Positions 1 to 12,800 of a stretch of DNA of 64,000 nucleotides are shown one piece after another. The DNA lies in NCBI RefSeq assembly GCF_034702125.1, contig NC_085875.1, forward strand, positions 22,766,116 through 22,830,115, written 5' to 3'. The notes under the pieces are model-generated. The model worked only from the letters and a program-made list of their open reading frames with translations, did not search any database and had not been told where the DNA came from. Numbering within the stretch: position 1 is the stretch's first letter; every line of letters begins with the position of its first letter. Source of the stretch: Engraulis encrasicolus (Eukaryota > Chordata > Actinopteri > Clupeiformes > Engraulidae). Made by a program: the position numbers and the translations under genes.

Positions 1-59
1 AATCTGAAACTGCAGACAAAGTGTCACCAAGCACAAATCACACCCAATCTCAGTGTCCA

Positions 60-840
60 GTAAATATACATTATTCGCACCTAGGCCGTGGGCCAAAGGC
101 GAATCTGTTGATACAAAATAAACGCCAATGCTACACAGAGGGTAAATTCACCAATCTGTTCAGTATACAAAGATCTTTATCTTCCTAGCAAGGGCCAGGA
201 ACGATTTGGTCAACACATAAGATGCACATAATGCATGAGAGCGGTCTCATCGCACTAAGGTGTTAAGTAGACTAAGGTCTTTCGCACCAAGGCAGGGCCA
301 AGGGCGAATTTTATTAACACAATATACACACATTGTGTCTCACCAGACTAAAGTGTTAAGTAAACAAAGGTCATTCGCATCTAGGTAGGGGCCTAGTGCG
401 AATTGTCTTAACACATAACAATGTTAACATGTTATAAACATGCACACTTACATCTCACCAGACTAAAGTGTTCAGTAAACAAGGGTCATTCGCATCTGGG
501 CAAGAGCCAAGGGCGAAATTGTTACTACATAACTAACACAAGTAATGCAAAGCAGTAGCCTCTGTCTCGCCAGACTAAACTGCTCAGTAAACAATTATCA
601 TTTGCATCCAGGCAGGGGCCAAGGGTGAAATTGTTAACATTATGCACACAGGGGATACTATCACAGTAGTCTCAGCAGTGTTAAGTGAACAAATATCCCT
701 CGCACCCAGGCGAGGGGCAGATTTGGTAACACAAAAGTGGCTCCCCTTGCAGCCTAGGGGTAGCCTCAACAGACCAGTGTGCTTTAAAATAAATAAAGAA
801 TGCCATCCCCATCCAGGCCTTGGGCCAAGGACGGAGTTGT
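60..840. repeat. Degenerate tandem array, about 110 bp unit
   Basis: About seven diverged units are seen, with cores near 75, 279, 371, 487, 599, 685 and 803. Each core reads roughly TTCGC(A)-CTAGG-GGGCC-GCGAA followed by TTAACACA. The TTCGC and GCGAA ends are inverted, so each unit could form a small stem. Units are joined by a CACCAGACTAAAGTGTT-like segment. No coding sequence is supported. It may be the terminal or untranslated part of the retroelement to the right, or an unrelated minisatellite. Confidence 0.6.
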
Positions 841-2872
841 TATTGAGAAGTCACACACGAGGTGTACAAGTACAATATACTGACACCAGAAATCTCTCAA
901 AAATAAATACGGTACATAAATTAAAAAAGGGTGCACCACTGTCATAACACCACCAGGGCGCACCATTTCCCCTTTATTAGCAGCGGAGACATAACAGAGA
1001 TCTCTCCGGTGACGCTACTAGTGTGCGTCACGTCACGGCTGCGTGGGTAACGTGACTAACGTCATATAAGAGCGACGGGTCATGCTCATCCATGACGTAC
1101 AGTCATTGAGAGTACTCTCAATGCGTACAGTACACAAACGCAACACTACTTTATTCCACTGTAAGTGGATAAAGAACTTCTGTTGATCACAAAACCACCT
1201 AGGTTCAGTGGAACACTAATTTAAGGTCAGTAGACTGAGTTCTCGAGTTACGAACGAAGAGATCCTTTCTTTTCTACTCTAAGGAGCCGTCAATGGGCTC
1301 TGTTCAACATACTGCGCGATCTCAGCTGGAAAGCGCATTTTACAGACCGTCTTATAAAGACAGGTATGCCACAATCGCATACATCTGACAACAAGGTGCT
1401 TTGTCAATCATATCATCGTCTCGATTTTGGGGTTGTCACAAGAGTTACAGCAGATGATCTTATCACAAGGCTGTAGCCTGTCTGAAATCAGAATGTGTAT
1501 TATGAGTTTCGCCGCCACGGCAAAACATACAGCATCTCGCTGCCTCAACCGGCGATTGAGGACGGCGTTAGCCCCTCGGACAGGCTTGGGATCAGAATAC
1601 TGTAATTAAGACAATTTCCCCTATTGCTCCCTCTCGAAGGAGTCAGCATTAGATTCCAGGACGGCGCTAAAGCATCGAGTGAATTTGGGTTCAACAAGTC
1701 ACCGTTAGTAGTAGTCAGACAAGGTCTAGACTACAGTTGGTGTAACGGCATCCGCTATTACGGTAGCGAGAGGTGTCTCTCTATGATGAAGGGCTTCTAC
1801 AGTAAAGCTTACAGTAAAGCTTACTGGCCACGTTGTTCATGCAGTGGTTTCACCATCGCACGTCCAGGGCGACCATATACATTAAGTGTTCTGGGCCCTG
1901 AAACATTTCCAAAACGATGTAGGTGGTTGAGGAAACTATTGCTGGGTCACAGTTTCTGTTAAGTCTGCAGAACAGGGCCAAGGGGAACATCCTCTCTACT
2001 CTCAAACATCGGCTTGTGTGGGGCAGGGGTTGGTGCAGGTTTTTGCTCTACACCTTGTAAGGAAACACACAGTGCCCTCTATTCCTCCTTGGCAGATAAG
2101 ATGCACTAAACTGCTATGGGCAAAACACCCTGCTCTATGCATTCACACCAATAAGCATAATAACCCCCACACTGGTCAGAGTCAGGCAACAGAGCCTGCT
2201 ACTGATTTTGTTGGCCCAATTATGTCACCCTATGGGGTCACGATTGTGTAAGGTTGTTCGGAGGGCCCTCAGGGGCCCCACCTCTACTGAGAGATCCTCT
2301 CAGACAAGAAGCTATATTTATAATTCACACCTAGACAGGCTGGTCCGGTAGGCTCATTCTGTGAGAGGTAGAATTCAGACGCAGTCGCCCTCTCCCAGCA
2401 GTCACCGAGACTGTACTAGGGGCGACAGCAGCATACACACTTCATACTTGGTCATAAATGGCGTGTGTTCAAGGTATGGGGCACACGGAGACACTTCTCC
2501 CTAACGCCCTGTTGTTCAGCTTCTTAGCTTCCTACGGGATCTTATACACAGGGTTAAAGTCTTTCCCAATAGGAAAGTTTACCTTGCTGCATTTTCAGCC
2601 AGCCACTTAAGTTTTGAGTACAAGCCAGCAGGGTAGTACTCCTTGGAGACTTAGTTCTGGTTAAGTTGAGCCACACGCTCACCCCTCCAAATCACTGGTT
2701 TGAAGTTTAGCTCGTCAATACTGTTCTAATACAGCATTAACCACCATGAAATGAGTGAGTGAACTAAAAGCCTTCCTTGTGAGGCCCTCTTGTTTTACAA
2801 TCTGACTCTGATTTGAAGAAGGTGCGTCTTCTCCCCATCACAGATTTATGCCCAGAGCAGGACTTTCTTTAG
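841..2872 (+). mobile_element. Probable 5' body of a decayed DIRS-like element
   Basis: No intact ORF longer than about 110 codons is present. A possible TATA-like stretch (catataag) lies near 1064 in a TGACGT-rich segment. The stretch is contiguous with recognisable tyrosine-recombinase coding sequence further right and shares its eroded character, so I assign it to the same element. The left limit is not defined and the assignment is inference. Confidence 0.4.
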
Positions 2873-3311
2873 ATGTCGGAGAAAGGACCTGGATGCCCCG
2901 CACCCTGCCCCCTCACTCAGAGGAGGGTCAGGAGCTCAACTATGTGTGTCCTGTTAAAGCTCTGTGACTATACAGAATTTAGCAGAGTTCAACTTTTTGT
3001 GGCGGCCACACACCATAAAGGACTACCACTGCCACGTCAGGGGTTGTCTCATTGGATTGTGAAAGCTACAGCGGTTGCCTATCAGAATAATGTCTCGCCG
3101 GCCCCTTAGGGACCTAAGAGCTTATGCATTAACAGGAATGGCCAATTCCAGGGCACTGTCCACGGGGTTGCCAATGGTAGGCCTGTGCAATGTAGCGAAC
3201 AGGGCCCCAGGGTACACGTTCGCCCGCTTTCATGAGCTAGAGGTATCTGGCCGACACTTATCTCACGCTGTACTAGGTTCTGACTCCCCAGCAGCGATCT
3301 ATACATTCTGA
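2873..3311 (+). pseudogene. DIRS-type tyrosine recombinase remnant
   Basis: Two overlapping frames together give the C-terminal half of a DIRS-family tyrosine recombinase: QLFVAA..KGLPLPRQGLSHWIV in the first frame (2873-3109), then LRAYALTGMANSRALSTGLP and YTFARFHELEVSGRHLSHAVL in the second (3075-3311). In fish DIRS elements these correspond to the segments around the H-x-x-R box and the terminal tyrosine. Here the frame shifts between the two parts, the box reads AYALTGMA, and the expected terminal Tyr context (FY) reads FH. The copy is therefore dead. The enzyme would have integrated circular cDNA without target-site duplication. Family assignment is from remembered motif pattern, not a search. 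Confidence 0.7.
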
Positions 3312-3393
3312 CCGATGCTACTGTAATAAGGGCTTTACATAGCGTGCATTCCGGGAGTGGGCTATATCTCCCATAGTGAAACACCGAGCGAAG

Positions 3394-3696
3394 TTAGAAA
3401 AAGAACGTTAGGTTATGGCTATAACCCTCGGTTCTTTGATAACAGAGTGAGGTGTTTCACCTATTTTTCCCTCCTTGCACTAGTTGTTAGGTGGGGAAGA
3501 AACCGTTAGAATGCTGGACTCAGCGTGTCGACGAGGGTAGACACCCCAAGCGGGCGGAGCCCGACTGCGTCGACTGTCTGTCTTTGACAGACGTAATGTC
3601 ATTGGAGCTTCCATAGATGGTCACGCCCAAGCGTATCCCATAGTGAAACACCTCACTCTGTTATCAAAGAACCGAGGGTTATAGCCATAACCTAAC
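3394..3696. repeat. Inverted terminal repeat of the DIRS-like element
   Basis: The segment around 3399-3456 (AACGTTAGGTTATGGC .. GAGTGAGGTGTTTCAC) recurs inverted at 3641-3696 (GTGAAACACCTCACTC .. CCATAACCTAACG), with about 185 bp between. Such inverted termini are typical of DIRS elements. The right arm ends exactly where the segmental duplication begins. Confidence 0.7.
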
Positions 3697-3700
3697 GTTT

Positions 3701-4440
3701 TCCTTTCCTGGCTGTTTATACGCACTGGATAGCTGAACATGCAAACGTTTAGTGAGGCCAGTACATTATTATTATTATTATTCATACTATTACAGAACCT
3801 AGAGAATCTTTGGTGCAGGCCCACCCCATGAGCCAATACAAATAGAATTCCATTGTTTAGGGCAACAATAGAAGCTGCGATATGATCCATGACACCCTCT
3901 GTGATGTCAGCTATGACATGATAGAATGTTCTGTGGATGTGATTAAAATTGTCAAAGTGTATGCCATTCACTTATTTGTTAATGATGGAGGCATAGCCTT
4001 TTTTACAATGAGGAGATTGGCTGTGTGGTTAATGCAGCAATTTTCTTCCACACTATGAAGAAAGGTCAGTTAATTTATGTAGTATTTAATTTTCTATTTA
4101 ATATTTTTTGCATAGACATGTGTTGTTGAGTTGTCTGTGTCGATCTAATTGACAAGTAGGCTACTATCAAGTGCATTAAGGACTTTATTAAATCAAATCA
4201 GAAATCAAAATGTCTGCCTATTTTATAGAACTTACCGCAGGCCTTCTCAATGTCCATTTACTTTAGTAGTATAGCCTAACAGTATAGCCTAATGTAAATG
4301 TAGGCTTTAAATTAGCCTAATGTAATTATATCAATGTAAATAGCCTCTATAATATATAATGTAAAAATGTAATGTGTCACTAACACTTCTTTGGTCAACA
4401 AGTCAACACAAACAAAGAGTGTGTGGCATGGTTGGGTGGT
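3701..4440. other. Non-coding stretch, no gene recognised
   Basis: AT-rich sequence shared with copy B (25852-26600). A minus-strand frame of about 90 codons (3971 leftward) is conserved in copy B, but that is expected from the overall near identity of the copies. It has no recognisable domain. I do not call a gene here. Confidence 0.5.
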
Positions 4441-4441
4441 T

Positions 4442-4442
<1 letters not shown>

Positions 4443-4533
<91 letters not shown>
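4443..4533. repeat. (GT)n microsatellite
   Basis: Uninterrupted GT dinucleotides, about 91 bp. The orthologous array in copy B is at 26602-26696. Confidence 0.97.
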
Positions 4534-4534
<1 letters not shown>

Positions 4535-4882
4535 TGTAGTTACTGTGTGTAATGTAGAAATATAATGCATCAATTATATAATGTAAATTATAATGTTGAC
4601 AAAAGATGACTCGTAGCTCAAAAAGTCACAGTGTCTTCTCAAATTGGGTGCTCTTGGATGAAGGGGGTCAGTCTAATAATTCAACAAAAAAGACTCATCG
4701 AGGCAACTCCCAAGTGAATAATGAGGAAGTGAATAAAAATTAAGTTATGGCTAAAGCATGATTAAAAGAGTAAACATGTTTAGACCAGACACCGTTGGAG
4801 GCTAGGATTTGGGGCATTGTTGCTGGGGTCAATTTCCTGATCCACTCACCATCATTTTTACATCATTATACTGTATTCTCAG

Positions 4883-7800
4883 GCTCAAAAGATCCTTCCC
4901 AGAATCCGCCTGGACCTGCCTCAGGACTGGACCTGGCTGGATCACCTGGCTCATCCCTTCCATTTCCGGTGGAGGAGTATATCCTCAACCTCTCAGAGGA
5001 GTGAGTTGTGTTTAATTCCTGTAATTAGAATCAGAATCAGCTTTATTGACCCAGTATACATTTTTGTCTGCAGTCTTCAGTAGTTCTCATTACAAAACAG
5101 TGCAAAACAAAAGTAAACTAGAAATGCACTCAGAGAGTGCAGACCTCTGTCAAGGAAGCTGTTTGATAGAACATTTGACTATGTTACATCATATTTTTAT
5201 GAAGCCGTTCTGCCTTCCTTTTGTGAAATTAAAAACTGGAACGTCAAAATTTGCCCTGTCCTGTAGTTCAATTTGCGGTCATGGTGAAGAATCTTTAAAA
5301 AAATTCTCATTCTGGTTCGTGATCTGGATCACCACCAAAATGTAATCACTTGTTCCTTTGGTCATTTCCAAGAACTCCACAAAGTGTCATCCAAATCCGT
5401 TCATGGATTTTTGAGTTATCCTGCTGACAAACAGACAGACAAATAAACAAACAAACAGACAGACAGAGACAAACCCATGCGACTCAAAACGTAACCTCCT
5501 TGGAGGAGGTAAAAAGTTATGATGATGGCAAAAGTTAGTGTGAAAAGAAAACTATAAAGATATCTTTCTATAGTCACATGATTGCCATTGTACAGACTAG
5601 GGGTCGACAGACATGGGCGTAGATTTGGGTGGGGACGGTCGTGACATGTCACGACCAATATTCAAGGGATATAAAATAGTCCCGACCAATTTTTGCCATA
5701 GCCTATTCATTGAAAAAAAGAAAAAGCGAAATAACTGAACGAAAATCTACATTGATTAGTTTAATATTTTGATAGGCCTATAATATGCAGTGGTAGCATT
5801 CATTTTAAAAACATTTTAAATTAGTTAGTGAGCTATGATGACCCATGCCGCTATTGGCTGCAACAGGCGGCCAGTGGAAGCAGTGGTCCATGCTGGTGGT
5901 GCTGAAAAGTGAGCGCCTCTGTCTCGTCATGGAATTAAACTCACGGCGTACGTGTTTCCTTCTGAATTTGACATTTATTTTGGGCCTCAGAGATAATGTC
6001 GCCACCAAAAAAGAAAAGGACGACTGGCATAAGAAGTTATGCTACATCAACAGCAGTGCTTAATTTGTCAAGTCGGAGGTCCCGGAGCGCTGAGGAGGAG
6101 TAGCTCCGGCGCGAAAAAAAAAAGCGCTGGGGGGGGTCGAAAACTCCGTGAATGGGGATGTATGCGCAATATCAAATACAAATATGGAGCGGTATAAATA
6201 GGCTACCTGCTACTTAGTGCTGGGAATATTCTGATTTCATTTGGGAAAATAGACAATGGACTATTCAGCATGCAGGCCAATGCCAAAAGGAAAGTTTGTT
6301 AGTTTGCTCTGGTAAACGCAGCATCACGCATCCTTTCTCTGTAGACCTACGTGCAGAGAGCGAATTCGGAAACACGCAGTTGCACCGAATACATAGGCTA
6401 CCCTGCGCAGTTTCATACTCTCTGCATAACCATATAAAATTAATAGAACGCAAAGCCCAGATCACATTTGCTGGTCCCCTTTTCTAGTCGTCATTATAAC
6501 TAATGTTGAAGTAAATTAAGACTGATATTTTTTGTTTAAAATCCCTCGATATCCCTCGACACTTTAGGCCTATAAAGTGCCCTCGATCCCCACTCATTCA
6601 GTTACATCTCCAGTCACTGAATAGACATACTAGGGATGGCGAAAATTGAAAAAACTCTTAACCGGTTACTGAGACTCATTAACCGGTGGTTAACCGGTTA
6701 ACCGGTAATCTTAAATTTAAAAATGTTCACCTGCCTGATATTGTTGAAGTTTGCCGTCTTGGTCTCTACTTCTTGCATGTTCAAAATCCGAGTCAAAGGA
6801 ATCAAAAACTCCAAAAGCCAAATTAATCTATTTATTTTCTAAAATTACCAAATAACAAAATGACCACCACTGGTAATATCCAGAATACCAGCAATGGCCC
6901 ATACACAGTAAACACTACAGCTTTCCAGAACTGCAGAGTCTACTACATAAAAATGACAATCACAGCGAAAGCATTACGGAACGTTCCGGAGATCCTAACC
7001 TTCTCTCGCCCTGACCGATAACAAAAATTAGGACCTGCTTGAATATCCCTATCTGTTGGTATTTATGGTTTGTGGGTGTATGGGTGTGGTTATGTGTAAG
7101 CAATTACGTGATTTGTTAGTTAACCCAGAATATGCCTAATCTGTGTCGATTGTAAGCTGCTGTCTTCATTTCCGGGTGGGCCTTGATTTCATCACTCTAG
7201 GTCTTCATGACCTCATCTGTGGACTTCCTGAGTTCTGTAACGTTAATCAAGCAATACACATACAACAGCACATTCTTTTGACATATTTGAGAGTCCTTGG
7301 CTCTGAAAAGATTGAAATCCAATGTTAGTCGTTTGCCCATTGTCACCTACTCCTGGCCTCCTAAAAAGGATTAAGTCAAATAGTTTCGCTTCTGAGTGAC
7401 ATCACTGTATCCTGTGTTCTAGAAGGAATGATACTTCAAGGAGTTTGGTATGGACTTCAGACTCATTCAGAAAATAAGCAGTCAGTTAATCAAACATCAC
7501 ATGACAGCTTTCAGCTTGTCTCACAACAATGTTTGATGAGTTCTGTAGGCTCTCCTAAAAGGAATGGGCAATTACTCAACATCTTCATCTCATGATTGTC
7601 ACATGGGGTCATTGGGCCTACTCAGTGGTTTGAGTGCCCATCAACAGAACACATTTATTTTAATGTTTTTAATCATAACCAAATATTGTAGAATTTCCTG
7701 CAAACACAAATGAATACCTGAACAACTTGCTGTAAGACAATGCATTATATTTCAGGACCTCAGAATCTAGCTTGCTGTAAGACAATGCATTATATTTCAG

Positions 7801-9802
7801 GACCTCAGAATCTAGCCTATTTTCCAACAATATGCACAGCACTGATTTTTTTTTCATTTTTATTTTTCACAAAAGCTTTTTTTTGCTGCGCAGACAGGAC
7901 CTGCGATGTCCAGCCATTGTTCCCAGATGGAAAATGCTGAATTATCGTACTAAAATCTAAAAAATATCGTTTTTTGGGAGGAAATTATTATTATAATTAT
8001 TAATATTATTACAACCGGTTAACCGATGGCAGAAATTTTAAAAGTTGATCCGGTCGATTATCGGTTAACCGGTTACCGGTTAACATCCCTAGCAGTTACT
8101 AAAATGAAACCATGCACCTGAAAATATAAGTTCTGAAATGTATTTTTTATGAAGCATAGCACCATTATGCATTACACACAACGAGCAAACAAGAACTCAG
8201 ATTCAAACAAGAATTTTAAAAGCCAACACGTGCGCTCATAGGCTATTCAGTCTTCAGTAGCCTATTCAGAACGCATTTGAACACGGAGTTCGTATCACAA
8301 ATGTCACGATATCACTGACAGACGTTGATAGGTTTGAGTCCGACAAGTCGTGCCGCTTGTCTTAAACTTGCGCACTCTTTCCATTTTGGAGTGCGTCTTT
8401 GACAGCCAGACATGGAGCACGGGGTTACCGCGGGAGTGGAGAAATAGGCAGGAAATATCCACAACTTCGCTGTATAAATATCATTTGAACTGTGTAAAGC
8501 AATCGCAGATGATTAAGCTTCTTGGATATTTTGTAAAGGTTAACTTGTCATTAACAAGGAAAGGTGCTTTCAATCCCCCTCGAGAATATGCGTTGTGTCT
8601 TGACTCTTCAAATTTCCACCTGACAACAGCAGATCTAGTCTCCCACCTCAAAGAGCAGCGCGACATTTATCTGCAAGGTGTAGGTTAAACTTGGCTGATA
8701 ACTTTAACTTTACAGTAGGCTATGCAGGCTAGACAGCGGGTTAACCAATCAGGCCCCCTGTTGCGTTAATAATGTTTAAGATAAAGATGACTCAGCGTAG
8801 GATGTCAGAAATAAACAAGACAGCGCAGATGGCGTTTAGTGTTTAATATGGCCACGATGCCACGTTAGATAGGCTATCTAAGCAATGCCTAGGCTATAAT
8901 TTTATGAAACCTCAAATCGGACGTAATAGCCTTAGTTTGTACCCAGTATTTTTCAAACCTCTCATGTTTATGGTAATTGTCCCCAGCACTTTTGAAATCA
9001 AACTGACGTGGTTATAAGTAGCCTATCTCGTTTCATGGGACAAATTAGAATTGAGATATCACCAACATACGGTAGTCTATATTTAAACCAGACATTAACA
9101 CGAAACAAACTTTAATTTATGTATTTATCTATTATCATTATGATTATTATGATTATTATTATTATCATTTAAATAGGCCTATCGTTTGTCTAGATCCAGC
9201 TGGGGGAGCGCACGTCAGAGCTCCCGGAGCGCGCCTCAGAGCTTCCGGAGCGCGCGTCAGAGCTTCCGGAGCTAGCTCCGCCTTGCTCCCCCTCAAAAAA
9301 AGCCCTGATCAACAGTACGTTTTAAAGGGCTTTAGCCAATTAAGCCCAGGCTATGCCTACATGTAAATAGCCTAAACATGGGAATGATGAATGAATGAGA
9401 AAGTCATGGGAAGATGTTGGAGATGCTCCCGTTTGAATTGGTTGTTGTTGCCTGGTGGCTATCCACACACCTCACACAATGCATGCCATAATTGCAAAAC
9501 ATTCAATTTCCGACTGTCAAACTCGATAGCTAAATGCGATTGCTTGCTCATGTCGGTTGTCGCGTGCCGCGTGTGCCGCATGTTGTACAAAGTTTGGCAA
9601 AAGGGATTCATTTCGAGTTGTGATTCCTCTGACATTCTGAGAATAAAAGTCAAGTTTTAGATATTTTCTGGCTAAAAATTGTCGTTTTTCTCCCAGGACA
9701 AAGGGGATCGGTCTTGATGAAGCTTGACTGCTTTTGCAGAAAAGAGCACAGAAGTAGCCCACGTCTTTAAAGGAGCCGCTGCCCTTTTAAAGTCACTGAC
9801 AG

Positions 9803-9861
<59 letters not shown>

Positions 9862-12800
9862 TGTTATGTTGTTCAGGCCCATTAGAAAAGCTTAGTCGTT
9901 GAAGCAATTTTGTTTAAATAAATGTTTGATAGAATTAGGCTATCTGTGTTTAACATGTAGGCCTGGCCTGGGGGGTCCCTACCAAAGCTCAAGCGAAACC
10001 TACGCCCTTGTCGACCGATACAGGTTTTTCAATGGTCGATGTGATACCGATTTTTTTTCATCACCCTTGGCCGATACCCGATATTTGAGGCCGATATGGG
10101 TAATTTTTTTAAAAAAATGACAAATATTCCAGGTCTCAAGTGAAAAATAAACATTTATTTAACATTATTTAACATTATCAAATTGAGGTAGAACGTGTAA
10201 CATTTAGACACCCACTCTAACAATGAAGTAATGTCTAAAAATCAAGTAATAAAAAAAAAAAGTGTCTTGGTGCTTTTAAAAAACCCGAATAACATAAAAT
10301 AATAATAAATAGTCCGTATCGGCCAAAACCACATGTGTATCGGACGATACTGATACACTTAAAATACGCAAATTTCTGCCGATATCCTTAGTACAGACAC
10401 TCACCATTTCCCAATGTCAAGTGTTCTAGCCTTGGTATTGCGTGAAACACCTAGTAATTGGATGCTCTTTGGTGAACTCTGCAGAGTATCCAATCATTAA
10501 GCTTTTCACGCACTACCAAGGCTAGAACACTTGACATTGGGAAATGGTAATAGTTTGAGTCTTTTTACATAGGTTGCATCTGTTTAAATCTCTCAATCGT
10601 ATGTTTTTTTCAATTCTAGGGAATGGAAGGCTTTCAGCAACATGTTAGAAACTCCTGTAAGTACAGCTGCATAAACAAATATGTTCAATATTTTCTTCAA
10701 ACAGGTATGAAGTTATCTGTTTTTGCCTGTTTTTTGTTTTTGTTTAAATCACATTTTTTGTTGACCCCCAGATGACAAGGAGCCAGTTTGTGGAGCTCTC
10801 GAAGACTGTCCTGAAGGTGTTTAGCCTGGGCTCATTTCGTCTGGTTCTGCCAACTTTGATCCACCGCGGATTTGATGAGCTGAAGAGCGACTCAGATACA
10901 TCCTCAAGGTAAAATAATTTTAAAAAGAATAACTTGATAACACTTTATTTTAGGGATACATCTATTAGCACTAATACATACAATATTAATGCCTGTGTAA
11001 GTCACTTGTAAGGCATGTACTAAGCAAAATCAGACAGTTGTTAAGCATGTATTCACAAATGTCTTGTTCATGCCCAATTAGGGGTTTATTACTAATATGA
11101 CCTTAGTAAGGGCCAGTAAGCCTATATTTGAAGAGTTCAGATGCAAAACCCCCTAAGTGCCATTTCAGAAAATAATCTTAACTCATTTCTATTTAATACA
11201 CAGCTATCAGAATTGCATATTTTTTATTTTATTTAAATAATATAACTATTTATATGTATTATCAAGTACATAAATGTAATCCAAACCAACAACGGGGTTT
11301 CTCTAAAAATATAGAAGTGCAGGTCTTCAGAAATGGAGTTAGGGGGTTTTGCATCTGAACTCTTCATTTCTATTTATTAGTAAGTAGTAAGTTGCAGAAT
11401 ACAATGTGTATAAGCTCCCGACACACTGTGTGAACAAACCCTGAACAGTGTGAAAACAGAGGTGGAATAAGGGTCCCTATTCTAAAGTGGTGCATTGCTC
11501 AGCCCAGATGGTTTAGGGCCCCTGCACTACCAAGGACCGCTCAGTACATAGGGCCCCCACACCACACAGGCCCGCACTACCTAGCCCCCCTGATCAGCAA
11601 AGCGTAAGGATATATTAAATAATTATGTTTTGAGCAGTGGAGACATCTAGCATTCTCTTGTTCATATCAAGAGTTAAAGGGAACAGGAGCTTTTATATAG
11701 CAAGGACTGAACGTACACTAGTCAATGACGGTGGGTTGGTGAGATGTATTTTTTTCATGTACCATTGAGTTTATTTGTAAGAATCCCAAAATAAATGCAG
11801 AACATTAGAATAATAGTTTTGAAGCGAAACTAAACTATTATTTTGTGATAATTAAGTTAATGTTCGAGAACATTAGCTCCAAGAAGTGCAATGCATGATG
11901 GGTACGCAATCTAGGCCTACAGACAACCTACCCGGCTCTGCGTCTACCTACATCCTTAGCTCCTTCCCTCACTCGTGCAATTTAGTTTTTATCCAAACAA
12001 TTTGCCATGTATGTTACAACAGAAATATTATCATTGCTGCATTGGCCATGCATTGCATTTCTGACAAAGGGTGTACCCATCATGCACTGCACTTCTTGGA
12101 GCTAAGTTTCTCAAACATTAACTTATTTATTATCACAAGGGAATACCTTCGTTTCGCTTCCAAACTATTACTCATCGTTATATTCTGCATTTATTGTAGG
12201 GTTTTTACAATTAAAACGAATTGGTGTATGAAAAAATTACATCTCACCACCCCACCGTCATTGAGAAGTTTACATCCAATCCTTGCTATATAATGCTTCA
12301 TATTATCCTTTTCCATACTGAGTTTAAGAAGTGAGAACTATGTTTCTAATTAGACTGATGCATATTTGAATAAGTTCTTACACTTTGCGCCCCAAGGGGG
12401 CTGAGTAGAGTGGGGGCCCTAGGTAGTGTGGGGGCCCTAAGCCATGTGGGATGAGCAATGCTTCACTTTAGAATAGGGACCCTTATTCCACATCTGTTTT
12501 CACACTGTTCAGGATTTGTTCACACAGTGTACCAGGAGCTTATACACATTGTATTCTGGCCCTTACAGCTTACTCATAAATAGAAATCTAGGTCTACTAG
12601 GTCCTTACTAAGGTTATATTGGTAATAAATCCCTTATTGTGCATGAACAAGACATTTACGAATAAATGTCTAACAACTGTCTGATTTTGCTTAGTACATG
12701 CCTTACAAGTTACTTACACAGGCATTAATATTGTATGCATTAGTGCTAATAGATGTATCCCTAAAATTAAGTGTTACCTAACTTGATAACACTTTATTTT

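Larger units (their letters stand above)
5609..10009. mobile_element. Non-autonomous hAT-like element, absent from copy B
   Basis: The termini are inverted: ACATGGGCGTAG at the left and CTACGCCC at the right. Flanks GTCGACAG (5603-5610) and GTCGACCG (10010-10017) match 7 of 8 and fit a hAT target duplication. At about 5997 a short frame begins MSPPKKKRTTGIRSYATS. Its style resembles the N-terminus of TTF/BED-type hAT transposases and it is interrupted by the nested element at 6054. No complete transposase is present. Confidence 0.65.
5599..10380. mobile_element. Host hAT-like repeat (CGATAC type), split by an insertion
   Basis: TAGGGGTCGAC at 5598-5608 and CGATACAGGTTTTTCAATGG from 10016 are the two sides of one repeat interrupted by 4.4 kb. 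In copy B the corresponding junction is continuous at 27753-27775. The right part carries several GCCGATA/CGATAC words and ends near 10380. I infer a non-autonomous hAT from the terminal style. The far end is not sharply defined. Confidence 0.5.

Noticed and set aside
60..840. CRISPR-like repeat and spacer array
   Set aside because: Units are diverged, much longer than CRISPR repeats, and the DNA is clearly vertebrate.
3621..3971. Minus-strand frame of 116 codons (MNGIHFDNFNHIHR..), also present in copy B
   Set aside because: Conservation between recent duplicates is not evidence of selection. The C-terminal part runs into unrelated sequence in each copy and no domain is recognised.
4374..4565. 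ORFs made of VCVCVC or THTHTH
   Set aside because: Translations of GT/CA microsatellites here and at 15.8, 23.4, 24.6, 26.6 and 38.6 kb.
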